DNA of 64,000 nt, taken from positions 1-64,000 of the IMG/VR virus record IMGVR_UViG_3300034272_001071. The stretch is one strand, 5' to 3'. The position numbers and the translations under genes were made by a program. Under the pieces are notes generated by a model, which searched no databases, was not told the origin of the DNA, and was given only the letters and a program-made list of their open reading frames with translations. This stretch comes from a virus. Below, piece by piece: positions 42,026-48,746 of this stretch; the stretch's first letter is position 1, and every line of letters starts with the position of its first letter.

Positions 42026-42300
42026 TGCTATCAACTGCTATTGAAATCTTAGACGCAACCAAATCAAGTATCTTTGACGAGGACATAATGGGATTAGCGG
42101 GTGAACTGCACACACGCAGAAATGAACTATCAGATGAAATCTATGCTAAGTATTTATTTATGTATTCATCGGCTCTATCTGCTAAGGTTGCCGATAGCAT
42201 AACTAAAATCCTATTGACCGAGCAAGAAATGTCAGACCTTGTTGCTACAATAGATGAAATGGACGACCTATCAGAAACTATCTTAGAGGAGAACGAATAA
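42025..42300 (+). CDS. Small helical hypothetical protein
   Basis: A 91-residue helical acidic protein beginning at ATG 42025 (TAATG overlap). An internal TGTCAG promoter lies in codons 69-76 and may transcribe the next gene separately. Confidence 0.65.
   Translation: MLSTAIEILDATKSSIFDEDIMGLAGELHTRRNELSDEIYAKYLFMYSSALSAKVADSITKILLTEQEMSDLVATIDEMDDLSETILEENE
42230..42251 (+). promoter_or_regulatory. TGTCAG-N10-TACAAT promoter (internal)
   Basis: Inside the 42025 gene, 50 bases before the 42301 start. The leader of the next gene uses GAGGAG rather than AACGAAAGG. Confidence 0.65.
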
Positions 42301-42579
42301 ATGGGAAGCACTTTCGCAACTGAACTAGCCGATAACGACTTATTAGGCTTAGACTTAGAAACACAAATTGGTATTCACTTATCAAGTAATCACTATCCAC
42401 CCGTTCCCCGCTCAATGGTGCAACCTTGCATAGATGCTATTGACGCATACTATGAGGAGGACTATCAGCGTCTTATTGACCTACCTGCACCGATTACTTG
42501 GCGGGATCAAAATACTGCACCTGCATCGGCTATCATCGAGGCTCACCACTTAGATGCGTGGCTTCCTGAGTGTGATTAG
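42301..42579 (+). CDS. Small hypothetical protein
   Basis: A 92-residue acidic protein. SD AGAGGAG 8 bases before the ATG; start directly after the upstream stop. Its stop codon lies inside a CRP-like palindrome. Similar 90-residue Trp/Asp-rich proteins occur in actinophages; function unknown. Confidence 0.65.
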   Translation: MGSTFATELADNDLLGLDLETQIGIHLSSNHYPPVPRSMVQPCIDAIDAYYEEDYQRLIDLPAPITWRDQNTAPASAIIEAHHLDAWLPECD

Positions 42580-42586
42580 TATCACA
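42571..42586. promoter_or_regulatory. CRP-like palindrome 5
   Basis: TGTGATTAGTATCACA overlapping the stop codon of the preceding gene, centred about 73 bases before the next transcription start. Confidence 0.7.
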
Positions 42587-42623
42587 CTATAACCTTCTCA
42601 AATAATGAGATTAGGGTGGAAAA

Positions 42624-42645
42624 TGTCAGACCCACCCTGTATAAT
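42624..42645 (+). promoter_or_regulatory. TGTCAG-N10-TATAAT promoter
   Basis: GAAAATGTCAG, then TATAAT. The leader CCTAACGAAAGGAAAC is only about 20 bases long. Confidence 0.8.
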
Positions 42646-42670
42646 AAACCACCTAACGAAAGGAAACAAA

Positions 42671-42820
42671 ATGACAACACTAGAAATCGGAAGCACGATT
42701 ACAACTGCTAAGTCAGGCGTAGTCGGAGTAATCAAGGCAGTAGATAACCACCCTAGCGGAGTGGCAAGAGTGCTACTTGATGTAAATGGCTCAGAGCGTT
42801 GGACTTCAGTAGAAGTCTAA
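42671..42820 (+). CDS. Small SH3/KOW-like protein A
   Basis: A 49-residue protein. GSTITTAKSGVVGVIKAVDN...ARVLLDVNGSERWTSVEV is paralogous to the 43444 product (GDVFTTGKSGITGTISEI...TKLRLDTGAGMRYAMVKI). Both look like five-stranded barrels that could bind nucleic acid or a protein partner. Confidence 0.65.
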   Translation: MTTLEIGSTITTAKSGVVGVIKAVDNHPSGVARVLLDVNGSERWTSVEV

Positions 42821-42900
42821 CAAACTGAACGAAACAGGGGCAGTTTAGAGAGTGTTCTCGCCCAATGTCGTAAGTAAGAACTCTCACCCTTAGGGGTAAA

Positions 42901-42922
42901 TGTCAGACCCCTATGTTATACT
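42901..42922 (+). promoter_or_regulatory. TGTCAG-N10-TATACT promoter
   Basis: Series spacing exact. Leader GAACGAAAGGG; drives 42956. Confidence 0.8.
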
Positions 42923-42955
42923 AATCAACCAACCAACCGAACGAAAGGGAAATAA

Positions 42956-43378
42956 ATGAGTAGAGGAAAATCTATTAGCGTGAAAATCGCTACACCTAAA
43001 GTAATCAAGGCACTAGAAACACGCCTTGCTGAGTTAGAAAAGAACTATAAGGCACAAGGCGAAAACGAAGCAAAGCACACTAAGGCGCACGAAGCGTGGA
43101 AAAAGGAAGTAGGCAAGTGGGCTATTGCTAACTTCTCAAAGGCTGAGAACCTTCGCACAAACTATCGCTCTTGGAACAACACTCTCAATGTTGATTTTGA
43201 CATCATCACTAAAGAGGGAACTTTTCCTAAAGAACCTGAAAAGGATTTTGAGGTTGTTCATACTCACCAATACAATGAAATGAAAGAGGAAATCACGAAC
43301 GCAATTCGTATCCTCAAAATGACAGATGAGGAAGTTGTAAATACTTCCACATACAACGCTATTGCTCGTTATCTATAA
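42956..43378 (+). CDS. Coiled-coil hypothetical protein
   Basis: A 140-residue, Lys/Glu-rich helical protein; residues 15-60 and 95-125 likely form coiled coils. Own TGTCAG promoter and shared SD. Followed by a hairpin also found after the DUF932 gene. Confidence 0.65.
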   Translation: MSRGKSISVKIATPKVIKALETRLAELEKNYKAQGENEAKHTKAHEAWKKEVGKWAIANFSKAENLRTNYRSWNNTLNVDFDIITKEGTFPKEPEKDFEVVHTHQYNEMKEEITNAIRILKMTDEEVVNTSTYNAIARYL

Positions 43379-43394
43379 ATAACAAGCAACGACC

Positions 43395-43417
43395 TGAGCA
43401 AGTCTAAAAACTGCTCA
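43395..43417 (+). repeat. Recurring 3' hairpin TGAGCA-N11-TGCTCA
   Basis: Six-base inverted repeat with an 11-base A-rich loop. A near-identical copy follows the DUF932 gene at 45177-45199. It lacks a U-tract, so it may be a processing or stability element. Confidence 0.6.
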
Positions 43418-43443
43418 ACCCACCTACTAACGAAAGGAATAAA

Positions 43444-43626
43444 ATGTCTCCAATTCTAGATACCGCTAAGGGTCGCTTCTATCGTAAGGGCGATGTCTTT
43501 ACAACTGGTAAGTCAGGTATTACTGGAACTATCTCAGAGATTATTGCTATCCGCCCTAATCTAACTAAACTAAGATTAGATACAGGCGCAGGTATGCGTT
43601 ATGCTATGGTAAAAATCGGCAAGTAA
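43444..43626 (+). CDS. Small SH3/KOW-like protein B
   Basis: A 60-residue paralogue of the 42671 product (see that entry). SD AACGAAAGGAAT. No TGTCAG promoter is visible directly upstream, so it may be co-transcribed with 42956. Confidence 0.65.
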   Translation: MSPILDTAKGRFYRKGDVFTTGKSGITGTISEIIAIRPNLTKLRLDTGAGMRYAMVKIGK

Positions 43627-43633
43627 TACAAAT

Positions 43634-43658
43634 GGGGGCTAGACAAAATCTAGCCCCC
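43634..43658. repeat. Perfect 10-bp inverted repeat before a promoter -10
   Basis: GGGGGCTAGA-CAAAA-TCTAGCCCCC, then TATAAT five bases later. It stands where other promoters carry TGTCAG and could be a terminator of the upstream gene, an operator, or both. Confidence 0.6.
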
Positions 43659-43663
43659 AATGT

Positions 43664-43669
43664 TATAAT
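43664..43669 (+). promoter_or_regulatory. -10 TATAAT of a variant promoter
   Basis: TGTTATAAT with CTAG instead of TCAG in the upstream element. Drives the 43697 gene. Confidence 0.5.
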
Positions 43670-43696
43670 TATTATCCCTACTAACAAAGGAACAAA

Positions 43697-43939
43697 ATGA
43701 AAAACCGTTATCGTGTAGAAATCTATGACGAGAACAAAGCAAATGACTTGACAATCTATTCAGAGCAAGGTGTGGATAAAGAATATCTAACTGAATTAGT
43801 ATTTTCTAATATGCGTAAGTTTGACGGAAACATCAGAGCATATGTTTATGATAATCTAAAAAAGAAAAAGACAACTGCTCTAATTATAAATCGTGAATCT
43901 CTTCCACCAAAATCTGAACTAACTAACTTGCTTGGATAA
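43697..43939 (+). CDS. Small hypothetical protein
   Basis: An 80-residue alpha/beta protein with an alternating charged sequence (YRVEIYDENKANDLTIYSEQ). SD AACAAAGGAAC. Followed by a strong terminator. Function unknown. Confidence 0.65.
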   Translation: MKNRYRVEIYDENKANDLTIYSEQGVDKEYLTELVFSNMRKFDGNIRAYVYDNLKKKKTTALIINRESLPPKSELTNLLG

Positions 43940-43946
43940 TGATCTT

Positions 43947-43986
43947 GGGGCGGGTTGCACACTAATCTAGATGCCCGCCCCATTTC
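43947..43986 (+). terminator. Terminator hairpin GGGGCGGG/CCCGCCCC
   Basis: Eight-base-pair GC stem, 19-base loop, then ATTTCCC. Modest T-run. Confidence 0.6.
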
Positions 43987-43995
43987 CCAAGCTGG

Positions 43996-44040
43996 CCCGC
44001 AGAGCTGCGGGGTTATCCACAGCCTTACGGCTGCCTGTGG
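43996..44040. repeat. Second intergenic module with DnaA-box-like site
   Basis: CCCGCAG-AG-CTGCGGG hairpin, then TTATCCACA (44013-44021) within a hairpin closed by TGTGGA. Same plan as the module at 41641-41690. Confidence 0.6.
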
Positions 44041-44056
44041 AAAACGCCCAAAAATT

Positions 44057-44072
44057 TGTGAGATTACTCACA
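44057..44072. promoter_or_regulatory. CRP-like palindrome 6
   Basis: TGTGAGATTACTCACA, centred about 74 bases before the DUF932 transcription start. Confidence 0.7.
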
Positions 44073-44110
44073 CGGATCAATTCGGACAAATGACTAACTA
44101 ATCTAGACAA

Positions 44111-44132
44111 TGTCAGTGCCACCTGTTATAAT
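44111..44132 (+). promoter_or_regulatory. TGTCAG-N10-TATAAT promoter
   Basis: Drives the DUF932 gene; leader AACGAAAGG. Confidence 0.8.
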
Positions 44133-44159
44133 TGCAACTAATCTAACGAAAGGTAAAAA

Positions 44160-45164
44160 ATGGCTCACAATCTCGAAGTCGAAAATGGCGAAGTTGCTTT
44201 CGCTCTCCGTGGTGCACCTGCTTGGCACAACCTTGCAAATCGCATCTTTACACAAGATGAAGAAGTTACAACCGCAACAATGCTTGAAGAAGCAAAGTTA
44301 GCGAATTGGAATGTTCGTTTATCTCCACTAACTGACCACATTTCAGAATCTTGGAATGATGTGTCTGAAGCCTCATTGGTTATTCGTGATAACCCATTCA
44401 ATGGCGGAACTGATGTTCTTGCTACTGTTGGTAAGCGTTATAAGCCAGTGCAGAATGAAGAATTATTTCAGTTCGCTGATGCAATTCACGATGCCAATGC
44501 TGATTGCCGTTGGGAATCTGCTGGTTCTCTAAAGAAGGGCAAAGTTGTATTTGGAACTGTAGATATTCCTCGCACAATGGTTCTTGACCCACAAGGCGCC
44601 AATGACCAAACAAAGTTATATCTAATCGTATGGACATCACACGATGGTTCTGTTGCTGTTCAAGCAGCGGTTACACCTGTTCGTGTTGTATGCCAAAACA
44701 CTTTGAATCTTGCAATGAAGAATGCAAAGCAATCTTTCAAGATTCGCCACACGCAATCTGTTGAAGGTCGCATTCAAGTTGCTCGTGAAACTCTTGGGCT
44801 TGCTCTTGGATATTTCGATGAATTCGAAGTTCAAGCAAAGGCGCTATACTCTCAAGCAATTACTGATGCTGAATTCTCTAAGTTGATTCAGACAATTTAT
44901 CCTAAGCCCGATAAGGATACTAAGGGTGCATTGAAGAAGTGGGAAAACAAAGTTGTTCTCATTGACGATTTGTATCACAATTCACCAACTAACGCTACAA
45001 TCAAGGGAACAAAGTGGGGTGCGTTCAATGCACTAACTGAGCGTCTTGATTATTATCGTTCAGGTCGTGGCAATGGTGAAACACTTATGGCGGGTGCATC
45101 TGGTTTTGACCCAGTTCTAACCGCAGAAAAAAATAAGTTGTATCGAATGGTTGCAACTTTCTAA
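44160..45164 (+). CDS. DUF932 / phage-plasmid-like protein
   Basis: A 334-residue protein. AFALRGAPAWHNLANR near residue 10, YKPVQNEELFQFADAI near 96, and VCQNTLNLAMKNA near 180 are hallmarks of the family called phage/plasmid-like protein (TIGR03299, DUF932). It is common in actinophages and plasmids, often near replication or recombination genes. Biochemical role unknown. It is among the largest genes in the early region and has the full module of DnaA-like box, CRP-like site and TGTCAG promoter upstream. Confidence 0.85.
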   Translation: MAHNLEVENGEVAFALRGAPAWHNLANRIFTQDEEVTTATMLEEAKLANWNVRLSPLTDHISESWNDVSEASLVIRDNPFNGGTDVLATVGKRYKPVQNEELFQFADAIHDANADCRWESAGSLKKGKVVFGTVDIPRTMVLDPQGANDQTKLYLIVWTSHDGSVAVQAAVTPVRVVCQNTLNLAMKNAKQSFKIRHTQSVEGRIQVARETLGLALGYFDEFEVQAKALYSQAITDAEFSKLIQTIYPKPDKDTKGALKKWENKVVLIDDLYHNSPTNATIKGTKWGAFNALTERLDYYRSGRGNGETLMAGASGFDPVLTAEKNKLYRMVATF

Positions 45165-45176
45165 ATAAAAAAATCC

Positions 45177-45199
45177 TGAGCAAGATTTAAAACTGCTCA
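45177..45199 (+). repeat. Recurring 3' hairpin TGAGCA-N11-TGCTCA, copy 2
   Basis: Same stem and nearly the same loop as the copy at 43395. It lies between DUF932 and tRNA-Asp and may help process the tRNA precursor. Confidence 0.6.
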
Positions 45200-45205
45200 C
45201 CACTT

Positions 45206-45279
45206 GGTCCATTAGCTCAGTTGGTTAGAGCGCTACCCTGTCACGGTAGAGGCCGTCGGTTCAAGTCCGATATGGATCG
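45206..45279 (+). tRNA. tRNA-Asp (GTC)
   Basis: 74 nt. Acceptor GGTCCAT/ATGGATC, anticodon loop CTGTCAC (GTC), T-loop TTCAAGT. It stands alone on the plus strand, co-transcribed with the DUF932 gene. Confidence 0.9.
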
Positions 45280-45383
45280 CTAAGAATGAGATTTGAATTT
45301 CACATAATGAGACGCCCCCAGGGGTAGAGGCCAAATTTTTGTGTTACGGATCACATAAAAAAAGCCCTGAATTCTATTGTAAA

Positions 45384-45405
45384 TGTCAGTGGCCAGGTGT
45401 ACAAT
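45384..45405 (+). promoter_or_regulatory. TGTCAG-N10-TACAAT promoter, leaderless
   Basis: The -10 ends six bases before the ATG at 45412. A near-match to the CRP-like palindrome (TGTGTTACGGATCACA, 45340-45355) lies about 64 bases upstream. Confidence 0.75.
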
Positions 45406-45411
45406 ACTCGC

Positions 45412-46080
45412 ATGACAAAGTATCAGAAATATACATGGGTGTGCACGGGAGACTGTGACGCTTTAATTGAATATACAATTAAAGATGGATATGGATGGCC
45501 AGCGGGTGTGATGGACCTCACATGCCGATGCAATTCCAATTGCACATTATTGTCAGTGGAAGATGCTACAATACCGTATACAGATACACCTATAACAGAA
45601 ACGAAAGGGAATGAAATGGAAACTGCAGAGACAACAATAACAACGGTTCCTGATACATATAACCCAAATCTATTGGTTACCTACAAAGTAATCAAGGGAT
45701 ATTCGGATGCAGAATATGCAACTGATAAGGTTACATCAATTGAGTGGGACCTACACAATGCACGTCAAGCACAGAAGCGTGTCGGAGTATTTGAAGACAA
45801 GATAAACACTGTCAAAGATATTATCGGCGAGGCATATGCTGACTCACAAGACCAAGATACACTTCGTGCAATCGCAGAAGCCCTTGGTATTGAGTTGACT
45901 AGAACAGTCGAGTGGACTGCATCTATCGAGGTTAGCGGAACAATTGAAATTGATTTGCTTTCTGATTATGATACTGATTACGAACTTGAATCAGAGATTA
46001 CAGATGCTATCTATGCCGACTCACACAATGGCAATATTGAAATCCTTGACCAAGAAGTTTGTAATGTGAGGGAAGCATAA
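45412..46080 (+). CDS. Zinc-ribbon fused hypothetical protein with nested start
   Basis: A 222-residue protein. The N-terminal 65 residues hold CTGDC and CRCNSNC, a zinc-ribbon-like unit. The rest (from residue 69) is an acidic domain with beta strands and helices (EWTASIEVSGTIEIDLLSDYDTD in its second half). The ATG at 45412 fits a leaderless transcript. Codons 47-54 contain a second TGTCAG promoter, and ATG 45616 has its own SD. Confidence 0.7.
   Translation: MTKYQKYTWVCTGDCDALIEYTIKDGYGWPAGVMDLTCRCNSNCTLLSVEDATIPYTDTPITETKGNEMETAETTITTVPDTYNPNLLVTYKVIKGYSDAEYATDKVTSIEWDLHNARQAQKRVGVFEDKINTVKDIIGEAYADSQDQDTLRAIAEALGIELTRTVEWTASIEVSGTIEIDLLSDYDTDYELESEITDAIYADSHNGNIEILDQEVCNVREA
45551..45572 (+). 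promoter_or_regulatory. TGTCAG-N10-TACAAT promoter (internal)
   Basis: Inside the 45412 gene. Followed by AACGAAAGGG and the in-frame ATG at 45616. Confidence 0.75.
45616..46080 (+). CDS. Nested in-frame product of the 45412 gene
   Basis: A 154-residue C-terminal form with its own promoter and leader SD (ACGAAAGGGA, 5 bases before the ATG). Two proteins would be made: with and without the zinc ribbon. Alternatively this is the original gene and the zinc-ribbon ORF was fused by loss of a stop. Confidence 0.65.
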   Translation: METAETTITTVPDTYNPNLLVTYKVIKGYSDAEYATDKVTSIEWDLHNARQAQKRVGVFEDKINTVKDIIGEAYADSQDQDTLRAIAEALGIELTRTVEWTASIEVSGTIEIDLLSDYDTDYELESEITDAIYADSHNGNIEILDQEVCNVREA

Positions 46081-46292
46081 TGTATTTTGAGTTGACTGCT
46101 CCTGATAGGCTATCGATGGAGATGGCCTATTGGGATGCTCAGATGATGGGTCTTGACCCACAAGCATTAGCACCGTTGACATTCAACATTGGAACTGGTA
46201 GCATTGAGAAAGTAAGTCGCATTCGAGATAAGTATAATCTAATAGAGAGTTATACATCAGACTACGAACCGACAGGATATACAGGGAGATAA
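46080..46292 (+). CDS. Small hypothetical protein
   Basis: A 70-residue protein sharing one base with the upstream stop. Met-rich helical start (LSMEMAYWDAQMMGLDP). Function unknown. Confidence 0.6.
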   Translation: MYFELTAPDRLSMEMAYWDAQMMGLDPQALAPLTFNIGTGSIEKVSRIRDKYNLIESYTSDYEPTGYTGR

Positions 46293-46293
46293 A

Positions 46294-46449
46294 ATGGATT
46301 ACCAAGATGGTTTTGAAGACGGAGTCAAATTTGCACGAGAGGTTATTGTAACTAATATCCGACTGTGGGCAGAAACATCTGAGGACGGCGCAGCATATGA
46401 TGATATCGCTGACCGCCTAGAATTTGGAACCGTTGACTATGACCTCTGA
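46294..46449 (+). CDS. Small acidic hypothetical protein
   Basis: A 51-residue helical acidic ORF, SD GGGAG 5 bases before the ATG; overlaps the next gene by 11 bases. Confidence 0.6.
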   Translation: MDYQDGFEDGVKFAREVIVTNIRLWAETSEDGAAYDDIADRLEFGTVDYDL

Positions 46450-46648
46450 GGATCTAACTCGCTGGATTGGCTGTGATCAATGTGGCACAGCTCAGGCTAT
46501 GTATCTAATTAAACTAGTAGATGGTGAACTATTCTTTTGTGGCCACCACTACAATAAAAACAAGGATGCCCTTGACAAGGTCTCATTCGAGATGATAGAA
46601 TTAAACAAAAAAGAAGAAGCACCACAACTAACAGAAATGGCGGAATAA
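46439..46648 (+). CDS. DUF7455-like zinc protein
   Basis: A 69-residue protein. LTRWIGCDQCGTAQAMYLIKLVDGELFFCGHHYNKN (quoted in shortened form: CDQCG...FFCGHH) is the short C-x2-C / C-x-H-H zinc motif common in actinobacterial and actinophage small proteins. Role unknown. Confidence 0.7.
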   Translation: MTSEDLTRWIGCDQCGTAQAMYLIKLVDGELFFCGHHYNKNKDALDKVSFEMIELNKKEEAPQLTEMAE

Positions 46649-46649
46649 A

Positions 46650-47054
46650 ATGGGAGACAGAGCAAACTTTGGATTCGTCCAACCTAACGGAAATACAATC
46701 GTCCTATACGGGCACTGGGCTGGACATAATATGCTAGCACAATTGGCAGAGGCAGTATTTAAAGCACGTCCTCGCTGGTCCGACCCAGCATATGCAACAC
46801 GCATTACAATCAGTCAGATGATTAACAATGACTGGAATTCAGAAACTGGATGGGGCCTGCACGTAAACGAAATTGGAGACAATGAGCACAAGGTTGCTAT
46901 TGTAGATTTCGAGCAGCAAACATTTAGTCTTCACGAAGAGGCTCCTCGCAATGACAAAGACAACAAGGTCAATGGGATGAAAAATCAAGCAATCTTTACA
47001 ATGGACCTGAGTAACTTTGTCGAGAAGTATGCGGACGTTGTCATCTCAGTTTAG
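46650..47054 (+). CDS. Hypothetical protein, actinophage type
   Basis: A 134-residue protein beginning MGDRANFGFVQPNGNTIVLYGHWAG, a start seen in many actinophage and host hypothetical proteins, with a beta-rich fold and Trp-containing centre. SD weak; ATG two bases after the upstream stop. Function unknown. Confidence 0.7.
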   Translation: MGDRANFGFVQPNGNTIVLYGHWAGHNMLAQLAEAVFKARPRWSDPAYATRITISQMINNDWNSETGWGLHVNEIGDNEHKVAIVDFEQQTFSLHEEAPRNDKDNKVNGMKNQAIFTMDLSNFVEKYADVVISV

Positions 47055-47069
47055 TTAACTAAGATATGA

Positions 47070-47075
47070 TATAAT
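47070..47075 (+). promoter_or_regulatory. Extended -10 (TGATATAAT) of the small RNA
   Basis: TG-a-TATAAT; predicted start at 47082, the first base of a hairpin. No TGTCAG element. Confidence 0.6.
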
Positions 47076-47081
47076 ATGGAT

Positions 47082-47231
47082 AGGTCCTAGCGGACCTTTT
47101 CATTGAAGTATGGTGCGGCTACCAGGGGTTCCCCCAAGTCGTTAAATAAAGCAGCGTTTACTAAATTCCTTTCGTTCCTGCTAGCAGCCTTACTTATCTT
47201 AAGATCCTTCAGCTTAGCTGGGGGATTTTTT
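47082..47231 (+). ncRNA. Candidate regulatory RNA with anti-leader loop
   Basis: The transcript would open with AGGTCC-TAGC-GGACCT, contain AGGGGTTCCCCC, then a stem AGCAG (47150-47154) / CTGCT (47178-47182) whose 23-base loop displays ATTCCTTTCGTTC (47165-47177). This is the reverse complement of the leader GAACGAAAGGAAT shared by about a dozen genes here. It ends with an intrinsic terminator. No ORF follows the only possible starts. Function as an anti-Shine-Dalgarno regulator is inferred. Confidence 0.6.
47204..47231 (+). terminator. Intrinsic terminator of the small RNA
   Basis: ATCC-CAGC/GCTG-GGAT stem with a short loop, then TTTTTT. Confidence 0.8.
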
Positions 47232-47351
47232 GTTTGGCCCCCAAAAGCGTGAGGGTATCATATGCTATTTACGGATGTCAATATAAATCCCTGGAAATTT
47301 CAGTATTTGAGATCAATGTGGTGTAAAACACACCCATATTGCATAGACAAA

Positions 47352-47373
47352 TGTCAGTGGTCTAATATATAAT
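47352..47373 (+). promoter_or_regulatory. TGTCAG-N10-TATAAT promoter
   Basis: Leader AGCGAAAGGAAAT; drives 47399. Confidence 0.8.
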
Positions 47374-47398
47374 TGGGTTATTAGCGAAAGGAAATAAA

Positions 47399-48190
47399 AT
47401 GCCAAATTGGTGTTATAACACGTTAACTATTCAAGGACCAAAGTCAGAAGTTGATTATATCAAGGATAGACTGAATAAGCCATTTACATTAGCACAAGAG
47501 ACATATGGTATGGGTGATATTAGTTCTTCAGGTTTCCCCACCAAAATTAAACAGGTTACTTATAGTAATCCTGTCTTTGCATTCTTCAATATCCATTCAT
47601 ATAAGGATGAAGGTATTACTGATGAGGAATATGCCTGCCAGCCTTCTCGTGGAGACATAGATATCCAAAATGACCCTGATTGGTTCCGCAAGTCTGTTGA
47701 GTTTGCTAAAACTCAGAAGGATTGGTATTCGTGGAATAACTCTAACTGGGGAACTAAATGGGATGTTGCAGTTCGTGATGAAGAAGAATACTCAAATACA
47801 GAGTTACTTGAATACAAGTCAGAAGGTGATGACAACTGGGTTGTATATAAATATGAGACTGCTTGGTCACCTGCTGTAACTATCTTAACTAAACTAAGTA
47901 ATCTTGTTCCTAACTGCCTGCTCACATTAGAGTATGAGGAAGAAACAGGTTGGGGTGGAGAGTATGAGATTGTTCGTGGTGAGGTTAAAGAGATTCTTTC
48001 ATATGAGAACCGTTGCTATGCTTGCCAGTCTTTTGATTGTGTTGAGTATTGTGAAGATGACTGTGGTGAATTCTGCTCTGAATGTAATGAGGGCTCTTGG
48101 CAGGATGAAAAGGCTATGGCAGAATGTCAGACCCATAGTGTATTATTACCTTTGAAAACCTACACACAAGAGGAGGCACTAAATGGCTAG
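47399..48190 (+). CDS. Api92/DUF1281-like protein with C-terminal zinc cluster
   Basis: A 263-residue protein. MPNWCYNTLTIQG and the following ferredoxin-like beta-alpha pattern are typical of DUF1281/Api92-like proteins found in phages and their hosts. Residues about 203-240 add a Cys-rich part (CYACQSFDCVEYCEDDCGEFC in its core) that could bind two zinc ions. Function unknown. The C-terminal codons contain the promoter of the next gene. Confidence 0.75.
   Translation: MPNWCYNTLTIQGPKSEVDYIKDRLNKPFTLAQETYGMGDISSSGFPTKIKQVTYSNPVFAFFNIHSYKDEGITDEEYACQPSRGDIDIQNDPDWFRKSVEFAKTQKDWYSWNNSNWGTKWDVAVRDEEEYSNTELLEYKSEGDDNWVVYKYETAWSPAVTILTKLSNLVPNCLLTLEYEEETGWGGEYEIVRGEVKEILSYENRCYACQSFDCVEYCEDDCGEFCSECNEGSWQDEKAMAECQTHSVLLPLKTYTQEEALNG
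48125..48146 (+). promoter_or_regulatory. TGTCAG-N10-TATTAT promoter (internal)
   Basis: Within the end of the Api92-like gene. Drives 48183; SD AGAGGAGG. Confidence 0.7.
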
Positions 48191-48401
48191 TTTCTTAGAA
48201 GATGTAAACCAAATGGTAATTGACGCTTGCTATCAAGATATAGCAGAACAATTACTAGAAGATTGGATTAACAGTAATCTTGACGAAGGTCAATATTATG
48301 CAGATAAACAATTTGCTGAAATGTCAGGGGATAAGTTTGTCCAACAAGAATTCAATAAGTTCTATGAACTTAAAGAGGGAGATGAGGATTACTTTGAATA
48401 A
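48183..48401 (+). CDS. Small acidic helical protein
   Basis: A 72-residue protein, SD AGAGGAGG 6 bases before the ATG, overlapping the previous gene by eight bases. Acidic, Gln-rich. Function unknown. Confidence 0.65.
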   Translation: MASFLEDVNQMVIDACYQDIAEQLLEDWINSNLDEGQYYADKQFAEMSGDKFVQQEFNKFYELKEGDEDYFE

Positions 48402-48567
48402 GTATCCATTTGTAATTAGATTAGAAGGTGCTGTAATGGCCAATAATGAAAAGGAAGCACACGAGAAAATTAATCTACACCTAAACGATTTAGGTGATGT
48501 TGATAGCGAAAGATATGATTTAAATTGGCCTGACGTATCTTGGGATATGGAGTATGAACTATGCTAG
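48382..48567 (+). CDS. Small hypothetical protein
   Basis: A 61-residue alpha/beta protein from ATG 48382, SD GAGGGAG 4-6 bases upstream. Overlaps both neighbours. Confidence 0.6.
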   Translation: MRITLNKYPFVIRLEGAVMANNEKEAHEKINLHLNDLGDVDSERYDLNWPDVSWDMEYELC

Positions 48568-48746
48568 GTTATGAAATGGCAGATATCGATAGAATGATTA
48601 ATGCTATACACGATGTTAAGTTATTTTATCTTCGATCCCCGTCCGATTTAATGAACAAGGACCCACTGGTAAAAGACTTAGAAGACGCTGTCAGCTTTTT
48701 ACAGGGTCTATGGGCAGAGGGGTATTTTGATGGTTACCAAGACTAG
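48561..48746 (+). CDS. Small helical hypothetical protein
   Basis: A 61-residue protein overlapping the previous gene by seven bases. Acidic, helical. Function unknown. Confidence 0.6.
   Translation: MLGYEMADIDRMINAIHDVKLFYLRSPSDLMNKDPLVKDLEDAVSFLQGLWAEGYFDGYQD

Larger units (their letters stand above)
47055..47398 (+). other. Non-coding region with small RNA and regulatory module
   Basis: 344 bases. Holds an extended -10, a 150-nt putative RNA with terminator, a TTTACGG...CCCTGGAAATTTCAG module (47266-47301) and the TGTCAG promoter of the next gene. Confidence 0.7.
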
